NCBI GenBank assembly: GCA_949316235.1
Contig: OX438754.1
Span: 8,665,501 to 8,729,500 of the forward strand
Origin: Oegoconia quadripuncta
Taxonomy: Eukaryota > Arthropoda > Insecta > Lepidoptera > Autostichidae
Direction of reading: 5' to 3'
DNA length: 64,000 bases
Positions 55,602-64,000 of the stretch are shown here, in pieces. Position 1 is the stretch's first letter, and every line of letters starts with the position of its first letter. A model generated the notes under the pieces. That model did not search any database and was not told the DNA's origin. It was given only the letters and a program-made list of their open reading frames with translations. Both the position numbers and the translations under genes were made by a program.

Positions 55602-56478
55602 AGTTTTCACTTTTTTGTAGCTAAGATAATACCAAATACGTTCAAGAAATTATCATCAGAATATGTTATGTTGGTAGAAGTAAAACTACATACAGCGCTG
55701 TGTTCATATATAATTCGAGCGAACTTTATATCGACGTGCCCTACACATTTTAATTTTTTCGCCTACTCCATAATTACAATTTTAATGAAAATGTTTCATC
55801 ACCGCCTCGAAATCATTTTAATTATTTACACTTGCTGCTGAAAACCACAAAGAACTGTTGGCCAGTTGTATGAGTTTTGCTTTATTTTAAAATGCAAAGA
55901 CAGCTGAATCTGATTGCGAGAAATGATCGAGTAAATGTAGTAGGATATTAGAAAGAGGGACTCTTTGCGTAGTTATAAATAAAAGATAACTCCTAAGTCC
56001 TACCTGCCGAGCGACTTCTGTCTGTGAATTGCAAATATCAAGTGTCTAAAGCAAACGTATAATAAAAAGTTCAGAAACATATAGGTATCAAAAGTTTCTC
56101 ACCCTTACCTTATCGAGTTCTTTTCAACCTGCCTACTTTATTTTTTAATGTTAGAATAGAAGATTTTTACACTTTTTTGTGCAAAACGAATCTAAACAAT
56201 AGTGTTAATTTTATAACAGTGCGATAGTAATCGCCGGTTGGATAGCAATTAAAATGATAATTAAAACAAGTAGGAAACAAGTTAACCAAAAACCGGCCAT
56301 AAAACATACGAGACTCGCCACAACATCATATAAAATCATTCGTATGGGCTAGCCGGGATACAGGGTCCATTATACACGTCATATATCTCAGAAGATTGTT
56401 TTAATTATCCAGGTGGTCAAATCATTAAACTTAGCAAAGTTTTAAAGGGAACTATACTGAAATCGCGTAAAATAAATC
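55602..56478. other. Gene-free stretch
   Basis: AT-rich with no recognised repeat or exon. Confidence 0.45.
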
Positions 56479-56479
56479 T

Positions 56480-56574
56480 GCATGTACAATCAGCTGCAGA
56501 GAAACATCACTCCCGTATGTACAGTCATATCTGAAAACGGGGTCATATTTCTCTGCAGCTGACTGTACATCTGC
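56480..56574. mobile_element. 95-bp foldback element
   Basis: Left arm GCATGTACAATCAGCTGCAG plus AGAAA is mirrored at the right as CTCTGCAGCTGACTGTACAT. Arms of about 26 bases flank a 40-base loop. No coding capacity; MITE-like. Confidence 0.65.
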
Positions 56575-56587
56575 TGCTAATATATAA

Positions 56588-57028
56588 CGATCGATTAGTG
56601 TAGTTGTTAGTAACCCTGCCCTCCGAAACCAAGGATTGCGGGTTCGAATCCTGCTAGAGGTAGCTTTTTTTTTTTTTTTATATGAGAGGCCGGCAAACGA
56701 GCATGCGGGTCACCTGATGGAAAGCAATCACCGCCGCCCATGGACACCCGCAACACCAAAAGGGTCACAGATGCGTTGCCGGCCTTTGAGGAAGGTGTAG
56801 GCTCGTTTCTTGAAGGTTCCAATGTCGTACTCGTTCGGGAATACCGCTGCCGGAAGTCCGTTCAGGGTGGTTGTACGTGGTAAGAAGCTTGCGTGATGAA
56901 TAACATTTCGTCATCATGACATTTCTTCGTCATGGATGTCTATATAAGTTATAGGTATGTTTATCCGTTATTTGTATTCTTAGTACAGGTTTAGTTCGAG
57001 ACGTGATAATTGTTGTAATTTATTATTT
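56588..57028 (+). mobile_element. SINE family A, split by a LINE fragment
   Basis: Head 56588-56664: CGATCGATTAGTGTAGTTG, GTTCGAATCCTGCTAGAGG. It resumes at 56891 with GCGTGATGAATAACATTTCG, TCATGGATGTCTATATAAG and ATGTTTATCCGTTATTTG. Removal of 56665-56890 restores the family A order. Confidence 0.75.
56665..56890 (-). mobile_element. LINE 3'-terminal fragment nested in SINE A
   Basis: A run of about 15 T at 56665 marks the poly(A) end of a minus-strand insertion. The minus frame downstream of about 56880 reads [11 protein letters not shown], then [16 protein letters not shown] and ends GVAGVHGRR before a stop. I recognise this as the extreme C-terminus of a lepidopteran non-LTR reverse transcriptase. 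AGCTT at both junctions could be a short target duplication. Severely 5'-truncated and inactive. Confidence 0.7.
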
Positions 57029-57031
57029 ATC

Positions 57032-57125
57032 ATATAAATGCGAAAGCAAGTCGTTTGTCTGTTTGTTATCTTTTCACAACTAAACCTCTGAACTAATCAT
57101 ATATTGAATTTTAGTTGAAGGGTAA
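57032..57125 (+). mobile_element. Helitron-like element, 5' fragment
   Basis: ATAAATGCGAAAGCAAGTCG, TTTGTCTGTTTGTTATCTTT, AACTAAACCTCTGAACTAAT. Diverged; the 3' end is missing. Confidence 0.45.
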
Positions 57126-58557
57126 CCTATTGCCTGGTGAAGTACTTTGCTCAATGACATTTTATCTAAACACGACTGTTTCTTTCAATGAAAGACAAAT
57201 TATATAAGTACGATAGATCAAAATTTCTATTTATCAAATGCAGGCTTAGCAACACTTGAACTATGGTATATCCTAGGTAAAATAATAAAAAAACATCATT
57301 GCCTTAGATGATCAATTGTGATGCCTTTTTTAATTTTAGTTGGTATACAGTGATTATATTGCCCAGCTATATTATAGCCTCATAATGATCTTTTGAGGTA
57401 AAGTAGTGGAAGAAGCGAAGCAATCCTAGGGATGTACTAAATTTTGACGAAGTTGTCGATAATAGTGACAATGAGAAATGTAGATCGAGTACCCAAATTT
57501 TATAGAAAACATATTAAATAATAATAAGATCAATGTTTTCATATAAACCCCATTTGTCACCTGCTAATACCCAGGGAATAAGATAAACTTAATAACAAGT
57601 TTTAAATACGCTTAAATTCCAGACGTTATTAAACCATTTGCAAAGAACTTCACAAGTTTCCTAAAAGAAAAAAGTCTTGGACGGTTAAGGCAATAGACTT
57701 TAGGTTCCCTGAGACTAAAGTTAAATATCCATTTAAATTTTCGACGCAGGGAGAATCACTCTTGGGAATTCAGCGTTGCAGCCACATAAAGCGCTTTACT
57801 GCGCGACTATTGGTATTAGAACTTAGTGAGTATGTACCAATGTATGTGAAATAGTAACTCAAGTGATGAAAGGCGATACTTATTAAATATACAAATGGTG
57901 GTAGAAAACACGTCCATCAAAGATTTGCCATATAATTATATTAGCATTCAAGGTGCTCAAATAGAATTTAATATTTAAGAAAAACTAATTTTTATTTAAC
58001 CTCCAAATAATTTTCTCTTTTTTAAATCTACATGCAATACCAAGGTAAAATCAGCTTTATCACATTACCCTACATTGTAAGGTTCAGTTTTCTTACATGC
58101 TGATAAGAATTTGACCAGCCTGCCCAAAAAGTTACCTATCTACGAGTACTTAGATCTCTGAAGTATTACAAAATAACAACAACTATTTCAGAAGATATAG
58201 ATCAGAAAGCCAAAAGTTATATTGTCAAAAAATCGAATCCGGAACCCACAGAGTTCGTCTTTTGAAAGACAATTTGACAGGCTTGCGTGTATTCTCTGCA
58301 TATAAATGTGAGATAAAATACTCATACATATAATAATAAACGAGAGTAATAAATAAATTTCTCTATTAAGTTAAGTAAATACTTATGTTTTGCTAAATAG
58401 CAAAACTTTGGGATTTTGAGATGCCGGCTAAGAAAGGAAAAATCTATATTTCTGTGTATTTGACTGCCTCGAATCCAACACCAAAAGCGCGACTATCGCT
58501 ATATTGCCATATAACGGCTCAAGGAAAGCGCATCAAGCGACAGCGAGCGATACTCAC
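57126..58557. other. Gene-free stretch, 1.4 kb
   Basis: AT-rich. A 17-base word resembling the start of miR-125 (TTCCCTGAGACTAAAGT, near 57705) has no pairing arm. The plus frame that begins at 58421 is treated as a shadow of the GC-rich block at 58560-58740. Confidence 0.35.
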
Positions 58558-58561
58558 CTAC

Positions 58562-58740
58562 CTAACAGTACATAGCTTCGTCGACGACGGCACTAAATCA
58601 ATACGAGCCATCACGCCTCCCTCCTTCCTCCACCCCACTCCCCGCTTCAAGCCTCTGCGTTCCCGCCGAAAGCAGCCACCACCCTTGAAAAGCTCGTGAG
58701 CTGAGCTCCTACTTCTGTTCGGCTTTTGTGGAGGTGTAGC
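58562..58740 (-). CDS. Possible first exon with splice donors
   Basis: On the minus strand, 58740-58612 is a purine-rich, GC-rich leader, unlike the AT-rich surroundings. The ATG at 58611-58609 (context GCGTGATGG) opens MARIDLVPSSTKLCTV and then reaches two overlapping strong donors. TTAG|GTAGGT ends the exon at 58562 with the frame still open. AG|GTGAGTAT ends it at 58558, right after an in-frame TAG. With the first donor the exon would encode the N-terminal 16 residues of a spliced protein. With the second the ATG is only a 17-codon uORF. No downstream exon has been found within the window. The plus strand is also open here for 92 codons, which I attribute to base composition. Confidence 0.28.
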
Positions 58741-58848
58741 ACGGACGAAACGTCTTGGGATTTGCTATGAACACTCCAATTGACAGCGCGATATTCGGAA
58801 TTCACTCGTTTTAAGTTACAAGTAATGGTACTCGTTGTAGGTATAAAT

Positions 58849-59202
58849 TTAAGTAGAGTCATTTCTATCTAATATTTCTATTAAATAATAACTTTTATAT
58901 GCCGCCTCGTCGGTTACATTGTACCAAATGTTAGTGTTGTTACAAGTGGCACCAAGTGGTAGATCTCTATCCCTTAGCCAATTAGGTAAAGTCGCATTGT
59001 TTTGTTCTGGTGCGAAGCATAAGAGAGCAAGTACAATTACTGGCTTTTGAAGCACACAGCGTGAAACTTTACAAACGTCTAACAATTTGTCGAGAAGTTC
59101 AGATGCCAAGGACAGCACAGTGCACTTTTCACCAGGATAAAAATATTCTACCAATTGAGGCCTGAAGAGAGCGCATCTATCCTCAGCCCATTCTTCGTAT
59201 AA
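58849..59202 (-). CDS. Met-less 117-codon frame: terminal exon or relic
   Basis: An in-frame TAA at 59203-59205 bounds the 5' side and TAA at 58849-58851 the 3' side. The 117 residues contain YEEWAEDRCALFRPQLVEYF near the start, PGEKCTVLSLASELLDKL, a hydrophobic VIVLALLCFA and a polar end (AYKSYYLIEILDRNDST). There are six cysteines and four N-glycosylation sequons (NAT, NNT, NVT, NDS), mostly in the C-terminal third, and no methionine. A good internal acceptor (GCGCTCTCTTCAG|G) places a possible exon start at 59161. The helical 'LVEYF...LASELLDKLLD' part faintly recalls cyclin-fold proteins such as CNTD1, but this is weak. It is best read as the last coding exon of a spliced minus-strand gene, or as a pseudogene piece. 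Codon use is gene-like, unlike most frames nearby. Confidence 0.4.
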   Translation of the reverse strand, partial: LYEEWAEDRCALFRPQLVEYFYPGEKCTVLSLASELLDKLLDVCKVSRCVLQKPVIVLALLCFAPEQNNATLPNWLRDRDLPLGATCNNTNIWYNVTDEAAYKSYYLIEILDRNDST

Positions 59203-61362
59203 TTACTCGTAGATATATTGAGAACAAATACTATTAATTGGAAAAATTTGATTAAAGATAAAATAATTAGGAATATGACAGATCGATTCGTTAATCGCCA
59301 TATGTATCCCTGAGAATCTCTTATAGAGCTAATTCCACCTTTGTACATGACCTCTCGTTTGTATTTTGTTTTAAGTATTTAGCATCCTTGGTTCATCTTT
59401 CTTTATTCACTCCAAGGTCTGTATCACGAGAGTATTGTTTTCATAGTATTGTACTATGCACTATGGTGCTGGTTTGCAATACATTTACCGTGAAGCCCAA
59501 AACACATATTCCTCCTTATAATTTTTTATCATTTATTATCTTGCCATAGATTTTGACCCAAAAGTAAAGGTCTCCATATAAACGGAGATTCCCGGTCTCG
59601 CTACTATAAAATTTCACTGACTTATACTGGTCACCTTTTATCTTTGATCAAATCATGTCAAAGTTTAAAATATACAGATTTCAAATTTACCTAATCTGCA
59701 AATTAAAAAAATACACACACATAAACAGGCTACATAAACCATTACTGACCAGATATCTCTTCCAAGACACAATTTATTAAAAATATAATATTTTGATTTA
59801 TAATTAAAAGAGTCAGCTTTGATGGTAAATATAGGTAATATGTTTTAACTCAAAACATTACAAAACTGTAGTTCAGAGGTTATTAAACAAGTATCTAATT
59901 AATTTAGACAATCAATTTGCCAAGCATTAACTCATAGTGGCCGCACTATAATTATCCGTAATGTTTCTACTAAGCGACTGTATAAATCAAACATGCGACG
60001 CTATTGTTCGATTCGTGTTAGATTGATAAGGTTATTCCCTAGTGTGAACGGGACAGATATTCATTCATTGCTTTCTATTCATAAGTGATTGTATAAGCAA
60101 AAAACTGCGAATGATTACGAAGTTATAAAATAATTTTCGAAATGTATATTTTTAATAATTTAACTACGAGATTTAAACATAGAACTTCAATGCGTAATTA
60201 CCTTTGAAAATTTTATACAAAAGCAATAAAATTGCATGTGTAAAATTTAGTCTGAGAATTTTGCATATACTGAGAATCTCACTGAGAGACCATCAAAAAC
60301 TTTTTGCGCGCTTTTAGAGTTAGAAAACGATTTTCGTTCTATTTACATAACGTTTTAACCCTCTCGAGTTATTCTTGTTTTGAAACATTCAATCCATTAA
60401 CTCGCCATTTCATTTTAGCGCTTTTCGTTCGCTAAGAATTTTCGAAAGTGAAAACGTTTCTGTTAATATTTTACCCTAAAGTCTCTTCATAATTTGGCGT
60501 GTTGAAAATTGCAACCTTTTAGGAAACTGATTATACCTCTGTAAGAAATTCTCTTCGGCATTAAATAAATAAACCTTGATGACGTCAGGCAGCTTGTGGA
60601 CGGGATCAAATTACCTGAAAAGGCGAAAAAATAATTATAAAAGTAAGTCTGTAATGATTGACACATACATTTTACTCATATCATTATCATATGAGCCACA
60701 GGACATCCACTGCTGGCCTTAGGCCTCCACCAATACCCAGGTAGACTTATTGGTATAATTTGAAATATTTCCCTTATAATTTGATCCCTAATTATGGTCT
60801 CATAGTACTACTTATACGAAGACTATAATTACTTCTTCATAATATCACATAATATAGTGACACTACATACGGATAGATAAGCTTTGGCAGATATTGTTAT
60901 TTTCTTTTTCTATAGTTCACTCAGTTCTTTTTATAGCCAAAATCGTTAAAAATCTTTGACGTCTTGTCATATATTTTTTTAGTATTGTAATCTTTGTACT
61001 CGAAGGCTTACACAGTGAAAGTCGAAAGATATAATCAACGCTAAAACTATTCCAGATTCAAATTTTTAATGGGCCCGTTCCTGCTACAGGCAATAATGAA
61101 ATAAGCGCAGGACAAATATAATAAATCTTGTCGCGAGACGCGAGGGCGGCAAGCGACTTCCTCTTTCGATATTTGAATTTAATTTAGCGTTCGCATTGTC
61201 CCTTTTGTCAATTTGAGCAAAATTTTTTGAATAACGAAAATTCTGCTATGTTTTTTTTTTTAATAAATCATTGGTGTTTGATATTATGGAGTTCACATTA
61301 GTATTGGATGCAATGGATAGCAACTTATTAATAACGTAATTTAAGCATATAACCCGTAATAA
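59203..61362. other. Gene-free stretch, 2.2 kb
   Basis: AT-rich. Bases 60290-60490 and 61060-61210 are less AT-rich and repeat-free; they are candidates for conserved non-coding elements. A perfect CRE (TGACGTCA) lies at 60590-60597. A fragment resembling the 'CCACAGGACATCCACTGCTG' lepidopteran repeat lies at 60690-60735. Confidence 0.35.
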
Positions 61363-61700
61363 CATTTTTTGAATGCACAAGGGTTAACTTGACCTCAATT
61401 ACATCTGATGTTAAGTGAAGTTGAGATCGAAAGTGGAAAAGTGGAGCGCGCTCAAGCTTAACCCCCAACTTCTGGAACCTCTTCTTAATTCAACCTCTAT
61501 TTATTTTTTCTTCTTATCTTATCTGAAACCGCCGGAACACAATAATGCTATCAACAACTCTGTTTGGCGGCAGACTTAGATAAGATGCTGGTAGCTGGCC
61601 AAGAGGATATTAAAATGCCCTAATAAACAACAAAACCGAGAACTAAACATTTACGCCGCTGGGATTCCAACTCATGGCCTCCCTTTTGTAAACCTTTGTT
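61363..61700 (-). mobile_element. SINE family C, old copy with an insertion
   Basis: GAATGCACAAGGGTTAACTT, TGTTAAGTGAAGTTGAGATC, then an unrelated insertion of about 70 bases (61440-61520), then CCGGAACACAATAATGCTAT, GATAAGATGCTGGTAGCTGG and GCCGCTGGGATTCCAACTCA. The head is decayed. Confidence 0.6.
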
Positions 61701-62726
61701 ATTAATATTATACCAACACATTTGTTGGACTGGCTATCTTTTCTCTGACAATTGTTGGCGAATTTTTCATTAATTTATTTTTCCTTTTCTTCAGGGCACA
61801 TTATGTTATTACTTATTTGATTAATACGTTATCGAGATGCTGAGATAACATCAACTTATCGACAAGATAATAAATTACTACTGCCCTTAGGTGACATACT
61901 GATTGGAATAAAAAAAAGAAAAGGATTTTTTTTAAAATTGTTCGTTTTATCGTTGAAACAATTCTCTTTGTAAAGTATGATCCTGATGAATGAGCTATAA
62001 GTGCACGTTACAACAATATTGGCTGCGTAAATTGGTTAAATCTTTGAAAAGCTATATTTTATTCGCAACTTTTAACATTGCTACGTGAAATTGCCGTGAT
62101 GTGTTGAAATAACTTCTGAAGCGGATTTGCATTATCATTTCGATTGTCGTATCGGAGTTTGACAGGGTCTAATTTTAAATAAGTAAATAATCATTTAGAG
62201 AATTTCTTCCGGAAAGTGTATTGTACATACATACATACATGCATATTATATTTATAAAAAGGAATTGGAGCCGGAAGAAGCCAGGACTTGCTGGACAGGG
62301 TTTCTAGTATTGAAAAAAAAAACGAAAAGATTTTGAATAATGTTCCCATTTTTGTAAAACTAGTTCAATAATAGGATAGTAGAAAATATTTAGTTTAAAA
62401 AAAGTGGTATAATTTTGGACAGAACAGATGTTTCGCTGATCCATCTACTATTTACAAATAGGTAGGTCCTTAAGTGTTTTACGGGATCACTATAAGGTCT
62501 GTTGAATATTTGTTAGGAATTGTAAAATTTGTAAAATTCCACTACAGAAAATACCCAGAGCTTTCTATTTCGAAGTGCCTGCCAATTAGAGCATTGGATA
62601 AAGTTGATTAAATTTTTTAAATAAAAATTCAAATACTATTCTTCGAATTTTTTATTCGAAGTGAGGAGCGTTGTTCTCATTTCTTTTTAATAACACATAT
62701 TTTCATTTTGTTAATCTTTATTGCAG
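61701..62726. other. Probable intron or intergenic DNA
   Basis: AT-rich; a TACATACATACATACATGC run at about 62225-62243. It ends in the pyrimidine-rich acceptor at 62726. Confidence 0.4.
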
Positions 62727-62989
62727 TATTTGTATTTAGAAAATCAGTACGAGCGTCTCATAAGCTTTTTAGAGGGTAGTTAGCACACTGGGTCATTATC
62801 CTAAGCACCAACTAGCCTGTTGATGTTCTGTGTGCGTGTGTGTACATTTCAATGTTGATAGTAGCCAACGGTGGCAATGGCGGGCGAAACTCGGGTGGCG
62901 ATCGTGTTTCGCGTGCTTACATCCAGGATTATATCAACCGCCTTGCCTCACGGTCTAGAAATAAGGCAGGCGGTACACTGGAGTTACAG
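62727..62989 (+). CDS. Two coding exons of an unidentified gene (partial)
   Basis: Exon 1, 62727-62775: preceded by a clear pyrimidine-rich acceptor (TTTTGTTAATCTTTATTGCAG), open in phase 0, encoding YLYLENQYERLISFLE plus one base. Intron, 62776-62861 (86 nt): starts GTAGTT, ends TTGATAG, with CCTAAGC as a possible branch site. Exon 2, 62862-62989: its first two bases complete a valine codon, and the frame continues ANGGNGGRNSGG, then DRVSRAYIQDYINRLASRS and NKAGGTLELQ. It stops at a codon boundary at a donor, CAG|GTAATC. Fifty-nine codons stay open across the junction, and codon third positions are richer in G/C than in the surrounding DNA. The segment is a leucine/glutamate helix, a glycine/asparagine linker and a second basic helix. 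There is no start or stop codon, so this is an internal part of a larger plus-strand gene. I do not recognise the family. The isolated ATG at 62852 inside the intron could alternatively start a protein beginning MLIVANGG. Confidence 0.55.
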
Positions 62990-63221
62990 GTAATCGTAAC
63001 TATATAACCATTTGTGATCGTTTATTTTGTTGTAAATTATTGAAATAATTTGTGATGCTCCAACACAACATTTACATTATTTTTAAGTATTAGTTATTAT
63101 TTATTTACAGTATTTATTAGATGATTTGTCTTTCTTGTTTACTAATTAGTATCCTTGAACGTTAAGAGTCAGCACATAAAGTGGTACTAAAATATAGGTA
63201 ATAATGTATCTTTCAATATTG
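62990..63221. other. Intron sequence (inferred)
   Basis: AT-rich DNA after the exon 2 donor; no exon seen. Confidence 0.4.
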
Positions 63222-63455
63222 TCTAACTAATATTATAAATGCGAAAGTTTGGATGTTTGTTTGTTTGTTTATTTATTTGTTTGTTGCACAATCACGGCGA
63301 AACGAATGGACGAGCGGACACTTGGACTATAGGTAGAATATACCCTAGTTTGACACATAGGAATTTTTTATCCCGATAAAATGAGTAGTTTCCGCGGGAT
63401 AAACAAATTTCCGCGATAAAGTTATTCTACGCAGGCGCGGACAGAAAGCTAGTTA
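63222..63455 (+). mobile_element. Helitron-like element, complete copy
   Basis: CTAATATTATAAATGCGAAA, GTTTGGATGTTTGTTTGTTT, CGGCGAAACGAATGGACGAG, AATTTTTTATCCCGATAAAA, CCGCGATAAAGTTATTCTAC, GCAGGCGCGGACAGAAAGCTAG. The best-preserved full copy in the window; it lies in the presumed intron. Confidence 0.8.
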
Positions 63456-64000
63456 ATAATAAATAAACTATCGACTTTGAGTAGTGGTATTATATACGAC
63501 TCGAGACAGACTCGCGTCTGAGTTAGACGGTACATTTCAATGCACGTGTATATCCTCAACTTTAAACATCGCCCTGATTGTAATCAAATTCCGGGCAGTA
63601 TCTCTATATATACATATATCAAGTATGCACGTTACTGAATACTTTTTAAATTCCCCTCCCATGCCTAGATATCCCAAATCGTGACTTACGCCAGCACCAA
63701 CTATGTTGTAATTACGCTAGATTACACGCCCGATTGGTCGCGCTTTGGTAATCATAGTAGGATGGAACATAAATCAGAAAATGTATTTATATCGAACGAT
63801 GCTGTTGATAGGAAAAAAAATCAATTAAGATTAGTTAAACGAGGTAAAGATTGTTGTAATTAATTTGTAAGTAGGTGTGAAAAATTCGAGGACTGAGCAA
63901 TGGAGATGATTACAGATTACAGACAAATAGACAAGTTTCATTCCATATGTGAATAGTGATAAACATGATGTCAATACAAGAAATAAAGATAAACTTGCAG
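63456..64000. other. Right edge, no confident gene
   Basis: Frames at 63484-63684 and 63681-63863 have no recognisable domain or splice support. The stretch is presumed intronic to the gene with exons at 62727-62989. Confidence 0.3.

Noticed and set aside
56607..56822. 71-codon minus-strand frame
   Set aside because: Translation of SINE head plus a LINE tail in the wrong frame.
57700..57730. miR-125-like word TCCCTGAGACTAA
   Set aside because: The match breaks after about 12 bases and no complementary arm lies within 100 bases.
58421..58699. 92-codon plus-strand frame
   Set aside because: Basic, proline-rich composition follows the GC-rich block; the minus strand has the better splice evidence.

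Overview
The window is AT-rich eukaryotic DNA that looks like one long intergenic or intronic stretch from a butterfly or moth (Lepidoptera). The reasons are: many dispersed tRNA-derived SINEs with intact A-box/B-box heads; short Helitron-like elements that start near TAATATTATAAATGCGAAAG and end near GCAGGCGAAGCTAG; 3' ends of non-LTR retrotransposons of types I associate with lepidopterans; and frequent TAGGTACCTA-type words. I see no operon, no bacterial gene, no rRNA gene, no bona fide tRNA gene and no CRISPR array. No complete multi-exon gene lies in the window. Species and genes are not identified.

Layout. 1-17 kb: AT-rich DNA with several SINEs, Helitron-like pieces, two foldback (MITE-like) elements and one element rich in TATCGATA. 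17-26 kb: repeat-dense, with a Helitron-like element split by a LINE fragment, a 5S-rRNA-like repeat, a Ty3/gypsy relic, and an unusual tandem duplication plus perfect palindrome between two head-to-head SINEs (24.3-24.8 kb). 26-40 kb: few clear repeats, apart from a 149-bp foldback element at 29.4 kb and a short insertion with a perfect 16-bp target-site duplication at 37.7 kb. 40.1-40.4 kb: the only strong CpG-rich block, preceded by an initiator-like TCAGTT; this is the best promoter candidate. 42-57 kb: a second repeat-dense zone with nested insertions. 58-63 kb: the most gene-like part.

Coding evidence is thin and concentrated near the right end. The best case is a pair of plus-strand exons (62727-62775 and 62862-62989) separated by an 86-nt GT-AG intron; the splice joins them exactly in frame into a 59-codon segment. 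On the minus strand, 58849-59202 holds a 117-residue open frame with no methionine, which looks like a 3'-terminal exon or a relic. A GC-rich possible first exon ending in strong splice donors follows at 58562-58740. Weaker single-exon candidates are listed with low confidence. Most long open frames elsewhere run through SINEs or other repeats and are rejected.

I could not run searches. Family names for repeats come from visible structure (A/B boxes, terminal inverted repeats, target-site duplications, reverse-transcriptase tail motifs) and recalled consensus patterns. Element ends are good to within roughly 5-20 bases.
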